This document shows positions 48,524 to 56,669 of a DNA stretch of 64,000 bases, piece by piece. The translations under genes and the position numbers were made by a program. A model generated the notes under the pieces. That model was not told the origin of the DNA, did no database searches, and saw only the letters and a list, made by a program, of their open reading frames with translations. Numbering within the stretch: the first letter of the stretch is position 1; every line of letters starts with the position of its first letter. This stretch comes from Corynebacterium felinum (GTDB lineage: Bacteria > Actinomycetota > Actinomycetes > Mycobacteriales > Mycobacteriaceae), in the NCBI RefSeq assembly GCF_030408755.1, contig NZ_CP047209.1, positions 2,418,001 to 2,482,000 of the forward strand, given 5' to 3'.

Positions 48524-49270
48524 TCAAGCTACTTTCTCGAATAGTTCGCGATGGTAGTTTTTGAGGCGCTTTTTCGCCTTCCTGGGGATCCGTTGCTTCG
48601 AGTTGCTATCATCTGCACACACGAGCATGGATGAAATCGCGTGTGGTTCCGCCGTCAAAACTCGCTCAATCGCTTCTTCTACCCTGCACGTTAATTTGTT
48701 GGCGATCTTTTCAAACAGTTCCAGCCAAGGTCGGGCGCGTTCAGGCTCCATGGTGAGTTGCACCTTGGTATTTCCAGCACGGTCGTGAGATACCACCACC
48801 GTGTTGAGATCTTTTTTCCTTGTTTCCACCGGATAGTCGTGAATAACAGATGCCATGGTGCTGCGTACCGCACGGCTCAGTGAACTCGGTTGCGGGACTG
48901 TCTGCCCCTCTTTTTTAGGTACGATCGCGTGCAGAATATGCTCTTGATTCATCTCAACTTGGCTAGGGATTAACACCAACAACGGCCTAGCGATTGCGGC
49001 AACTTTATCGAGGCTAAAAACTCCTGTGTCCATGAGGTAAGCAAAAACACGTGGCGCGTGATCTCGCAAGAGCTTGACGCTTCGGACGTAGAGACGGGTC
49101 GTTGCTTCACTCAATTTCAACGCCCACGAAAGTGTGCGAATATCTTCATCACTTTCCTCGACATTCGACAACACACTCAGCCGCGAGCGATCGTATTCAA
49201 TCATCAAAGCGTTGAACTCATCATCGAGTGTTTGACTCACGTACAACAGTTGACTGTGCGCATTGCTCAT
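48524..49270 (-). CDS. DUF222-type protein without HNH nuclease domain
   Basis: This 248-aa protein resembles the DUF222 domain (13E12-repeat family) in its helical N-terminal part: ALKLSEATTRLYVRSVKLL, then VFAYLMDTGVFSLDKVAAIA. In most actinobacterial members that domain is followed by a C-terminal HNH nuclease. Here the protein ends with a basic helix (RIPRKAKKRLKNYH) and no HNH residues, so it is either a short form or truncated. Such genes are often mobile or repeated in this phylum. The ATG at 49270 is preceded by a weak AAGGGATT. It is convergent with pepN, and its function is unknown. Confidence 0.65.
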   Translation of the reverse strand: MSNAHSQLLYVSQTLDDEFNALMIEYDRSRLSVLSNVEESDEDIRTLSWALKLSEATTRLYVRSVKLLRDHAPRVFAYLMDTGVFSLDKVAAIARPLLVLIPSQVEMNQEHILHAIVPKKEGQTVPQPSSLSRAVRSTMASVIHDYPVETRKKDLNTVVVSHDRAGNTKVQLTMEPERARPWLELFEKIANKLTCRVEEAIERVLTAEPHAISSMLVCADDSNSKQRIPRKAKKRLKNYHRELFEKVA

Positions 49271-49734
49271 AACAGAATCCCTTCAGTACTCGTATCAATC
49301 CATGGAGGCTTCTCACAACCTCTTATATATAAAGACTGAAATTCTGCGCGATCCGTTCCCGATTTTTTCAACCACCCCCGTTCAACATGTTTCCCCCACA
49401 TACAGCAACACAGCTTCATACAGATAGGGGTGGCACACTATTCTAAAGTATTGCCCCCATCAGCCACATAATACGTCACCCAAAATCTATCTACAGCCTC
49501 GCAAACTTCGCAATTTTCACTATTTCTTCGTACGATTACTATCGAAATAAGCCCTACCCCACCCCACCCACTACAGCACCAGTGATACCAGTTACACCTA
49601 GTCCCATTTTCGAAGATATTTAACTTTTGTAACCCTATACCCTCGGTGCTGTGGGCATGCGATTTTTAAGGCCCCACCGGCCTTTAAGCACTCACACTTT
49701 GCACCGCAACGGTGGGACACATCCCCAAAAAATT
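49271..49734. other. Non-coding gap between the DUF222 and repressor genes
   Basis: About 460 bases, AT-richer than the surroundings, with no supported gene or clear terminator. The left end should carry the DUF222 gene promoter. Confidence 0.45.
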
Positions 49735-50226
49735 TTAGAAAAGAAGATCCTTGGGCATCTTCCAGAGCTTTCGCCCAGCCGAGGTTAGATTAATACCCTC
49801 GCGGATACGAATGACATAATTGCCATCCTCCTTCACCCTCGGAACATAAGCAAACCCTGGCGTATTGGTCACGCCCGGCATCTGAGGATAGTCAGGGCTG
49901 TAATCCACAACCATATTAAAGTGCTTGAGCTTGCGATAAAACGCTCGAAGCTTTGCTTTTGATGCATCCGAGAGCGAATCGACACCGGCATGCATTCGAT
50001 GCCCATGAAGTCGGAGATACTTATAGATCGTATTATCGAAGTACTCCTGAGGAACATCCCACGGCAAATTCTGAGTCACCTCAGTAATCGGCGACTCGTA
50101 GCCTCCCTGCTTCGCAAGCTTGCCCACGTACTGACGAGTGACACCATATTCAGTTGCAATATCAGTTTGACGCATCCCCTGACGCATGAGATTCAGCACT
50201 ATCTCAGATGTGAGTCCGCTAGCCAT
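49735..50226 (-). CDS. Orphan phage-type immunity repressor (L5 gp71-like)
   Basis: This 163-aa protein resembles, from memory, the immunity repressor gp71 of mycobacteriophage L5 and relatives. Shared points are the HTH near the start (MRQTDIATEYGVTRQYVGKL), an NLPWDVPQ stretch after it, a middle helix pair (DASKAKLRAFYRKLKHFNMV), the GFAYVPR segment and the end NLTSAGRKLWKMPKDL. L5 repressor binds many short asymmetric stoperator sites and silences the phage genome. No integrase, excisionase or structural phage gene lies beside it, so it is an orphan, perhaps a remnant prophage gene or a domesticated regulator. The upstream gap has three TGTCC-type sites and an inverted repeat that could be its operators. 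Confidence 0.7.
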   Translation of the reverse strand: MASGLTSEIVLNLMRQGMRQTDIATEYGVTRQYVGKLAKQGGYESPITEVTQNLPWDVPQEYFDNTIYKYLRLHGHRMHAGVDSLSDASKAKLRAFYRKLKHFNMVVDYSPDYPQMPGVTNTPGFAYVPRVKEDGNYVIRIREGINLTSAGRKLWKMPKDLLF

Positions 50227-50308
50227 AGTAATCGCCGTCCCTTATTTCAAAGCTGGCCCCACGAGCAGGTCGCAAGACAAAAACGATTCACCAAAAATCA
50301 TCTGACAA

Positions 50309-50332
50309 AGAATGTTTATTGGACAACATTCT
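50309..50332. promoter_or_regulatory. Candidate repressor operator, inverted repeat
   Basis: Perfect eight-base arms AGAATGTT and AACATTCT flank TATTGGAC. The reverse strand reads ATTCTTCGAATGTTGTCCAA-like only in part; the core TTGTCCAA recurs at 50431 (plus) and, as TTGTCCG, at 50450-50456 (minus). It lies about 80-105 bases upstream of the repressor ATG, in promoter range. Assignment to the repressor is inference. Confidence 0.4.
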
Positions 50333-50410
50333 TCGCAATAAATTCAGTTTATCTGCCTGTCACCAAACAGCCCATGTATACCAACTAGTCTGTAAGTACA
50401 TTTTAGAAAA

Positions 50411-50426
50411 TAGACTACTTTGTCTA
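50411..50426. promoter_or_regulatory. McbR-like box, perfect TAGAC-N6-GTCTA
   Basis: TAGAC-TACTTT-GTCTA matches the consensus reported for McbR, the repressor of methionine and sulfur genes in C. glutamicum, at all ten fixed positions. It lies upstream of the phage-type repressor gene and downstream of metB, which is not the expected place. It may control the repressor gene or serve another factor. Confidence 0.45.
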
Positions 50427-50652
50427 AGGATGTCCAATTCTGTTGAACAACGGACAATATTTTCATTCCTCCCCACCCCCATTTACCCCCAAATAGGTGA
50501 AAAAGCGATGAGTTATTGCGCAAGCGACATGCTGTGAACACAGGCAAATCTTATTCCACCACTCATTATTTCCACAGCAGGCTACCCCTCCCCCCTTGGC
50601 CGATTCACATTCATGCAATTGACTCGCCGATAGTGCAGATTTCCAAAAACAA

Positions 50653-50689
50653 CAATCAGGTCCCAGAGTTTTGCTCCGGGACCTGATTG
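50653..50689 (-). terminator. Terminator after metB
   Basis: Twelve-base arms CAATCAGGTCCC and GGGACCTGATTG pair perfectly and TTGTTTTT follows on the minus strand, 14 bases after the stop. Confidence 0.92.
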
Positions 50690-50703
50690 ATTACAAGAAG
50701 CTT

Positions 50704-51849
50704 TTAGATTTTTGCCAGCGCTTGATCAATATCCGCAATCAGATCTTCAAGATCTTCAATACCAATAGAAATTCGAACCAAGTCCCGCGGCACCTCTAAG
50801 GTTGAGCCAGTAACAGACTGATGGGTCATTGTTGCCGGATGCTCAAGCAACGATTCCACTCCGCCCAGCGATTCTGCCAAACAAATCAACTTCGTTGAAA
50901 GACAAAACGTCCGCGCCGCTTCCTCAGTATGGAAGCGCACTGAAATCATGGCGCCAAATCGCTTCATCTGCTTCTTAGCCACATCATGGTTAAGGTGAGA
51001 CTCTAGTCCAGGAAACAGTACCTGAGCGACCTTGTCGCTGGCCTCAAGATGGCGCGCAATCGCATCCGCATTATCGCAGTGACGATCCATGCGAACTGCA
51101 AGCGTCTTAATCCCCCTCGCGGTTAAGTAGGCATCAAACACACTCGGAATAGCTCCCGCTCCGCCTTGCAAGAACTGCAGCTGTTCATCCAGTTCAGCAC
51201 TATTGGTCACCACTACGCCACCGACAACATCTGAGTGCCCGCCAAGATACTTAGTAGTGGAATGAAGGACATGATCAGCTCCCAAGGCAAGCGGGTTCTG
51301 CAGATACGGACTTGCAAAGGTGTTATCCACGACAAGTTGCGCGAAATGCCCCTCAATCTGGTGCGCCACAGCAGCGATATCGGTGATCGCCAAGGCCGGA
51401 TTCGAGGGAGTCTCTAGCCACACCAACTTGGTCGAATCCTTCAATGACGCGCCTACCTGGTTAGGATCGGTGGTATCAACCACTGTGTATTCAATCCCCC
51501 ACTGGCTAAATACTGAATCGATCAGACGGAATGTGCCACCGTAGGCATCATGTCCAAAAATCACATGATCCCCTGGGCGCAGTACTGCCCGCAACAACAC
51601 ATCCGTTGCAGCCATACCCGAAGAAAACGCCCGACCGTACTTAGCCCCCTCCAATGCCGCTACTGTTTTTTCTAGAGCTGTAATGGTGGGATTGCCACAC
51701 CGCGTATATTCAAAGCCACCGCGCAGCTCATTGAGCCCATTTTGTGCGAACGTAGTGGAAGCGTAGATCGGCGTATTAATGGAGCCATAGAGTGAATCTG
51801 GCTCATAGCCTGCATGGATACTGGCTGTAGAAAAACCTTGGACGTTCAC
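50704..51849 (-). CDS. metB: Cystathionine gamma-synthase, MetB type
   Basis: This PLP enzyme joins O-acylhomoserine and cysteine to form cystathionine, on the way to methionine. The 381-aa protein has the Cys/Met enzyme signature DHVLHSTTKYLGGHSDV, with the PLP lysine, FEYTRCGNPTITALE and VVDNTFASPYLQNP. A related cystathionine gamma-lyase or acetylhomoserine sulfhydrylase role cannot be excluded from sequence alone. I chose GTG at 51849, eight bases after AAGGAG; the listed upstream frame start has no support. McbR-like sites upstream fit control by sulfur supply. Confidence 0.88.
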   Translation of the reverse strand: MNVQGFSTASIHAGYEPDSLYGSINTPIYASTTFAQNGLNELRGGFEYTRCGNPTITALEKTVAALEGAKYGRAFSSGMAATDVLLRAVLRPGDHVIFGHDAYGGTFRLIDSVFSQWGIEYTVVDTTDPNQVGASLKDSTKLVWLETPSNPALAITDIAAVAHQIEGHFAQLVVDNTFASPYLQNPLALGADHVLHSTTKYLGGHSDVVGGVVVTNSAELDEQLQFLQGGAGAIPSVFDAYLTARGIKTLAVRMDRHCDNADAIARHLEASDKVAQVLFPGLESHLNHDVAKKQMKRFGAMISVRFHTEEAARTFCLSTKLICLAESLGGVESLLEHPATMTHQSVTGSTLEVPRDLVRISIGIEDLEDLIADIDQALAKI

Positions 51850-51997
51850 AAAAATATAGCTCCTTGAAAAACTAAAGATAGATAACAAATCCTGAATGGC
51901 CACAGTAGACTAAGCGGTTCATTTTTGTCCAAAGTAGACCACCCGCAACGCTCATGTAAACTAAAGTTTGGCCATTAAAGTTACCAGTCAGGGGCAA

Positions 51998-52013
51998 TAG
52001 ACTAAGTATTCTA
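51998..52013. promoter_or_regulatory. McbR-like box in the metB-mscS divergent region
   Basis: TAGAC-TAAGTA-TTCTA matches TAGAC-N6-GTCTA at nine of ten fixed positions. Further TAGAC half sites lie at 51906 and 51934, nearer the metB start. The region separates metB (minus) from mscS (plus), and metB is a known McbR target in C. glutamicum. Confidence 0.5.
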
Positions 52014-52109
52014 GATATGGTGATCGGGGGTGTTTTCGGCAGCTAGTGCATGCAAGGGTTGTGCGTACTATGAGAATGTGAGGCGGGGTTCGATAGGCTA
52101 GAGATCGCT

Positions 52110-53033
52110 ATGAAAACCGCACTTGAGTTCTTTCAGTCCCATCCATCACTCCAAACCTGGCTGGTGGATAAGCCCTTAGAAATTGGCCTCACGCTCCTTG
52201 CCGCTGGAGTAATTCACTGGTTGGTTCGCAAAGCTATATCGAAAGCTGCGCAGGTCAATTCTTCTTTCGAATCTAAGCTGCCCAGAAAGTCCACTCCGTC
52301 CTCCTCCGAAAGCAACGCAATAGTGGCACTCAATGCCACCAAAGAGCTTCGACGCCAGTCCCGCATAAAGACGCTTGCAGCGGTAGCTAGATCGGCGGCA
52401 TCGATCTTCATTTGGGTGTGGGCCGCGCTGTCAATTCTGGGAACCTTGGGCGTGAATGTTGCCCCATTGATTGCATCCGCTGGTGTTGTTGGTGTGGCTT
52501 TAGGTTTCGGTGCGCAATCCCTCGTCAAGGACTTTCTCTCAGGCATTTTTATGCTGATTGAAGATCAATACGGAGTCGGCGACACCATTGATATTGGTGA
52601 AGCTGTTGGCACCGTTGAAGATGTATCGCTTCGTCTAACCACCCTTCGAGATGTACACGGCACTTTGTGGTTTGTACGCAACGGCGAAATTTTACGGGTC
52701 GGTAACTTTAGCCAAGAATTTGCAGTCGCATTGATCAATACGCCTGTAAGCCTTGGGGCAGATACTCAACATGCCATTGATGTCATTGCTATCGCGGCGA
52801 AGAAAGCCTGCGAAGATGAAGCACTCAAGGATTTGCTTCTGGAAGAGCCAATTATTGATGGTGTGAATGCCGTGAAGGTCGATCACATGCTAATCCGCAC
52901 TCGCATCCGCACCCTGCCCGATAAACAGTGGGTGGTAGAACGGCACGTCTCAGCAGCACTCATCAACGCGCTGGCGCAAGCAGGTATCCCGACTCCCTAC
53001 CGCCCTTACCCGATCGCCAGTGCAGAAACGTAG
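52110..53033 (+). CDS. mscS: MscS-family mechanosensitive channel
   Basis: This 307-aa membrane protein should open under tension to release solutes during osmotic downshock. It has a first helix near residues 27-43, a second near 85-113, and the pore-lining helix IASAGVVGVALGFGAQSLVK near 118-140. A cytoplasmic beta domain follows (FMLIEDQYGVGDTIDIGEAV to about 190) and an alpha/beta end. It is smaller than the MscCG export channel of C. glutamicum and lacks its C-terminal extension. The glbO gene starts 11 bases after its stop, so the two form an operon. Confidence 0.92.
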   Translation: MKTALEFFQSHPSLQTWLVDKPLEIGLTLLAAGVIHWLVRKAISKAAQVNSSFESKLPRKSTPSSSESNAIVALNATKELRRQSRIKTLAAVARSAASIFIWVWAALSILGTLGVNVAPLIASAGVVGVALGFGAQSLVKDFLSGIFMLIEDQYGVGDTIDIGEAVGTVEDVSLRLTTLRDVHGTLWFVRNGEILRVGNFSQEFAVALINTPVSLGADTQHAIDVIAIAAKKACEDEALKDLLLEEPIIDGVNAVKVDHMLIRTRIRTLPDKQWVVERHVSAALINALAQAGIPTPYRPYPIASAET

Positions 53034-53044
53034 AATAGTAACTT

Positions 53045-53464
53045 ATGAAAACACCCCTTGGAGATGGATCGCAAAGTCCCACCAATTCCCCTGAATCTTT
53101 TTATGAAGCAGTCGGTGGCGAAGAACTCTTTAAAAAAGTTGTTCACCTGTTCTATCAGGAAATGAAGACTGATGATCTGATCGGCCCCATGTACCCACAT
53201 GATGATTGGGAGGGAGCTGAAGATCGCCTCCGCTGGTTCTTGGTACAGTACTGGGGCGGGCCACAAACCTTTAGCGAACAGCGCGGCCACCCCCGCTTGC
53301 GCATGCGCCACGCCCACTTCCCAATCGGTGAAAAAGAAGCCCAACGATGGCTCGATATCATGGGGCGAGCCATGGATCAGGTAGAGATGCCTGAAGCACA
53401 CCGTCACGCTATGTGGGATCACATGGAAAGGGTTGCCGCCATGTTGATCAACCGAGCAACCTAA
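53045..53464 (+). CDS. glbO: Truncated haemoglobin, GlbO type
   Basis: This 139-aa group II truncated haemoglobin binds haem and oxygen. The 2-over-2 helical pattern is seen in SFYEAVGGEELFKKVVHLFY, then the FLVQYWGGPQTFSEQRGHPR segment with the G8 tryptophan region and MRHAHFPIG with the proximal histidine. Group II members of mycobacteria (GlbO) have the same length and motifs. Co-transcription with mscS is unusual enough to note; a shared stress role is inference. Confidence 0.94.
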   Translation: MKTPLGDGSQSPTNSPESFYEAVGGEELFKKVVHLFYQEMKTDDLIGPMYPHDDWEGAEDRLRWFLVQYWGGPQTFSEQRGHPRLRMRHAHFPIGEKEAQRWLDIMGRAMDQVEMPEAHRHAMWDHMERVAAMLINRAT

Positions 53465-53470
53465 CAGTGA

Positions 53471-54088
53471 CTAGATAAAACTCAGCACGTTTAATTCTTC
53501 ACTGAAGTACACGCTGCCGAAAGGTGCATCCACACGCACCCAACGGCCAACTTTCGAAACGCGAATATGACGAGGCACCTCGATAGCGGCATCAAAACGA
53601 GGAATCAACCCTAAAGAACTCAAGCAGAAAATAACCCGCATTGGAACTTCTGCACGCTCACCGTTGCCCTCCACGGTGAGCACTTTTTGGTTGAGCAACG
53701 ATTGCGGAGGGCCCAGAGGGCCTGAAAACTGTTGCGCAAGTTCTTTGCCTTGAATATTCAACCGATAAACAACATCGGCAGGGACCTCATCTACTAAAAC
53801 AAACCCTTCCTTCGGTGGAAGCGCACCCTGCTGCCACGCTGCAGGCGAAAGTGGGGTGAGTGGGGCGTCGAAAAGCTCTGATGCCTTCACCACCAACCCT
53901 TCAACGCTCACAGTCCCTGTTACGCGACGAGATGCCAACACCCCAAAAGGGGTGGAGAAAAACACATCAACGCCCCCAGAAACCGTACGAAGACGGGCGA
54001 GGGCGTTGGAATCTAGAACATTCACGCGCTGCGCAAGAGCACGTAAACCGCGCTCCCCGCTGGTGATTAAGAACTGCTGCGTAGTCAT
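53471..54088 (-). CDS. Hypothetical protein, 205 aa
   Basis: I do not recognise this 205-aa protein. It has no signal peptide or membrane helix and is probably cytoplasmic. Features are an N-terminal helix pair, then SGGVDVFFSTPFGVLASRRV and WQQGALPPKEGFVLVDEVPA, and a C-terminal beta-rich part with VGRWVRVDAPFGSVYFS. It ends six bases from the convergent glbO gene. The upstream neighbour on the same strand is a thioesterase gene whose stop is 14 bases before its start, so the two are probably one unit. A conserved actinobacterial housekeeping protein is likely, but no function is proposed. Confidence 0.75.
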   Translation of the reverse strand: MTTQQFLITSGERGLRALAQRVNVLDSNALARLRTVSGGVDVFFSTPFGVLASRRVTGTVSVEGLVVKASELFDAPLTPLSPAAWQQGALPPKEGFVLVDEVPADVVYRLNIQGKELAQQFSGPLGPPQSLLNQKVLTVEGNGERAEVPMRVIFCLSSLGLIPRFDAAIEVPRHIRVSKVGRWVRVDAPFGSVYFSEELNVLSFI

Positions 54089-54102
54089 TGCCTACAAGGC
54101 TA

Positions 54103-54522
54103 CTACGCAGAAGTAAGAACCTTCATCTCATGTTCAGTGATCGCGCGAGGACGCGCAGTCACAATATCAACAGCAACCTGGACAACCTCCACCACACACG
54201 CAAGGTTGCCGTCCGCATCCTTAATTTCCTGGCGGGTCGTGAAAGAGGTATTACCGATCTCAATCACCTGCGTCTCAATCGTGACCGCCTTCGTATTGGA
54301 CAAAATAGGGCGCAAGTAATCAGCTTCAATCTTGCGCACGAAAACAGCGGGAATGTCCATACCGCGCTTTTCAAACTCACGCTGGGCAAAAACCATACGT
54401 GCCTCCTGCGCCAACTCCACATAAGCCGCGTTCGTAATGTGGTTGAAACGGTCAAAATCACCCCAGCGCACAGGGATAGTTTCAGTGTGGACGTTGCCGT
54501 TTGTTGCAGTCGCCTCAGTCAT
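54103..54522 (-). CDS. Acyl-CoA thioesterase, 4HBT hot-dog fold
   Basis: This 139-aa hot-dog fold protein probably hydrolyses acyl-CoA. The signature VRWGDFDRFNHITNAAYVEL, with the catalytic Asp, is near residue 18, and the central beta strands follow (ITIE-like TIETQVIEIGNTSFTTRQEI). I set the start at ATG 54522; the preceding sequence lacks a clear ribosome binding site, and a start 17 codons upstream is possible. The exact substrate is unknown. Confidence 0.88.
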   Translation of the reverse strand: MTEATATNGNVHTETIPVRWGDFDRFNHITNAAYVELAQEARMVFAQREFEKRGMDIPAVFVRKIEADYLRPILSNTKAVTIETQVIEIGNTSFTTRQEIKDADGNLACVVEVVQVAVDIVTARPRAITEHEMKVLTSA

Positions 54523-54701
54523 GATGAAAAGGAGGTTGCCTTCCTGAAAATTTGTGTCGCAGTCCCTAAGCATCTTGCGCTAAAAACTCCAACAAGCACG
54601 AATGAAAGTCTGTCACATACCATACCTTCTTCACCCACTATTTGTTACTTGAACAAAGCTATGTGCACAACCACCTGCATAAACACCCCCAAAAACGCCG
54701 A

Positions 54702-54730
54702 ATTCCCATGACCACACCGGCCATGGGAAT
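54702..54730 (-). terminator. Terminator after ettA
   Basis: Nine-base arms ATTCCCATG and CATGGGAAT with extra inner pairing CCGG/CCGG lie 16 bases past the ettA stop. Confidence 0.65.
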
Positions 54731-54745
54731 CACAACAAGAAAAGA

Positions 54746-56416
54746 CTATCGAGTCAGCTTACGGTGCGTGACACGCGAAGGACGTGCAGCATCTGGACCA
54801 AGGCGCTCAACCTTGTTCTTTTCGTAATCCTCGAAGTTACCTTCGAACCAGAACCACTGACCTTCGGCAACATTGCCTTCCCACGCCAAAATGTGGGTAC
54901 AGGTACGATCCAAGAACCAACGGTCGTGAGAAATAACCACTGCACAACCAGGGAACTTCTGCAGAGCATTTTCCAGCGACGACAGGGTTTCAACGTCAAG
55001 GTCGTTGGTTGGCTCGTCAAGCAAAATCAAGTTGCCGCCCTGCTTCAAGGTCAGCGCCAAGTTCAAACGGTTACGCTCACCACCAGACAACACCTTCGAA
55101 GGCTTCTGCTGATCAGCACCCTTGAAACCGAAAGCCGACAGGTATGCACGCGACGGCATTTCATTCTGACCAACGATGATGTAATCAAGGCCATCAGAAA
55201 CAACTTCCCACACAGTCTTCTCAGGATCGATGTTTTCGCGACCCTGGTCAACGTAGGACAGCTGAACGGTCTGGCCAATCTTTACTTCACCAGCATCAGG
55301 CTGCTCCAGACCAACAATGGTCTTGAACAAAGTGGACTTACCCACACCGTTAGGACCAATCACACCCACAATGCCGTTACGTGGCAATGTGAAGGATAGA
55401 TCCTTGATCAGGACGCGTCCGTCGAAGCCCTTTTCCAAGTTCGACACCTCAACAACCTGGGCACCCAGGCGTGGAGGAGTTGGGATTTGAATTTCTTCGA
55501 AATCAAGCTTCTTAAACTGCTCAGCCTCAGCCACCATCTCTTCGTAGCGAGCCAAACGAGCCTTGCTCTTAGCCTGACGTGCCTTCGCACCGGAACGAAC
55601 CCATTCAAGTTCATCCTTCAAGCGCTTCTGCAGCTTCTTGTCCTTCTGGCCCGCAATCTCCAAACGCTCGGCCTTCTTCTCCAAGTAAGTGGAGTAATTG
55701 CCCTCGTAGGGGTACAGCTTGCCGCGGTCAACTTCACAAATCCAGCCAGCGACGTGATCAAGGAAGTAACGGTCGTGGGTCACAGCCAACACTGCACCAG
55801 GGTACTTCGCTAGATGCTGCTCCAACCACAACACAGACTCCGCGTCGAGGTGGTTGGTAGGCTCGTCGAGCAGCAGCAAATCTGGCTCAGACAAAAGCAA
55901 CTTTGCCAACGCCACACGACGTCGTTCACCACCGGACAGGTGAGTGACAGGCTCGTCGGATGGTGGGCAGCGCAGCGCTTCCATTGCCTGCTCAATCTTG
56001 GAATCAACTTCCCACGCGTCTGCTGCATCGAGCTCTTCTTGCAGCTTGCCCATTTCATCCATGAGCTCATCGGTGTAGTTGGTTGCCATTTCTTCGGCAA
56101 TTTCCTCGAAGCGCTTCTTCTTTTCAAAGATATCGCCCAAGCCCTCTTCGACGTTCTCACGAACAGTCTTCTCCTCGTTCAAAGGAGGCTCCTGCAGCAA
56201 AATGCCAACAGTTGCGCCTGGGTCCAGGAAAGCCTCGCCGTTCGAAGGCTGATCCAGCCCTGCCATAATCTTGAGAATCGATGATTTACCGGCACCGTTT
56301 GGGCCTACGACACCAATCTTTGCGCCTGGGTAGAAAGCCATGGTGACGTTATCGAGGATAACCTTATCGCCAATGGCTTTGCGCACGTTTTTCATCGTGT
56401 AGATGAATTCACCCAC
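54746..56416 (-). CDS. ettA: Energy-dependent translational throttle protein EttA
   Basis: EttA is an ABC-F ATPase that binds the ribosomal E site and gates elongation according to ATP/ADP level. The 556-aa protein has two ABC domains (Walker A GPNGAGKSS and GPNGVGKST, signatures LSGGERRRVALA and LSGGERNRLNLA, Walker B LLLLDEPTNHLD and LILLDEPTNDLD). Between them are the linker with KDKKLQKRLKDELEWVRS and the EttA-type arm insertion. No membrane segment is present, as expected for ABC-F. The ATG at 56416 begins GEFIYTMKNVRKAIGD. Confidence 0.95.
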   Translation of the reverse strand: MGEFIYTMKNVRKAIGDKVILDNVTMAFYPGAKIGVVGPNGAGKSSILKIMAGLDQPSNGEAFLDPGATVGILLQEPPLNEEKTVRENVEEGLGDIFEKKKRFEEIAEEMATNYTDELMDEMGKLQEELDAADAWEVDSKIEQAMEALRCPPSDEPVTHLSGGERRRVALAKLLLSEPDLLLLDEPTNHLDAESVLWLEQHLAKYPGAVLAVTHDRYFLDHVAGWICEVDRGKLYPYEGNYSTYLEKKAERLEIAGQKDKKLQKRLKDELEWVRSGAKARQAKSKARLARYEEMVAEAEQFKKLDFEEIQIPTPPRLGAQVVEVSNLEKGFDGRVLIKDLSFTLPRNGIVGVIGPNGVGKSTLFKTIVGLEQPDAGEVKIGQTVQLSYVDQGRENIDPEKTVWEVVSDGLDYIIVGQNEMPSRAYLSAFGFKGADQQKPSKVLSGGERNRLNLALTLKQGGNLILLDEPTNDLDVETLSSLENALQKFPGCAVVISHDRWFLDRTCTHILAWEGNVAEGQWFWFEGNFEDYEKNKVERLGPDAARPSRVTHRKLTR

Positions 56417-56586
56417 GTTGATTGCCCCTTAAAAATGTTAGGAATTTGCATCTAAGACACTAGTCAATAGGAAAGACTACAATACTTCCGCCTGCTTGTC
56501 GCATTCCTTCCAGCACCCTTACTCCCCATAAAAACCAGATTCCTCCCAGATGCTCGTCTGCTTTGGTACACCACAGTGACAAGCAA

Positions 56587-56639
56587 GACCCTTGTGGGGT
56601 TGCGTACGCACAATGCATCGCAGATACCCCACAAGGGTC
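56587..56639 (-). terminator. Terminator after the ssb-like gene
   Basis: Fourteen-base arms GACCCTTGTGGGGT and ACCCCACAAGGGTC pair perfectly, with a further inner hairpin. It lies 30 bases past the stop and isolates this gene from ettA. Confidence 0.85.
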
Positions 56640-56669
56640 ATGGCTTAAGTGTGGCACCCTAGCCAGGAT

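Larger units (their letters stand above)
50227..50652. other. Upstream region of the repressor gene
   Basis: About 425 bases without a gene, rich in small symmetric sites: an inverted repeat at 50309-50332, a McbR-like box at 50411-50426 and TGTCC motifs at 50431 and 50452. It separates the repressor gene from the metB terminator. Confidence 0.5.
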
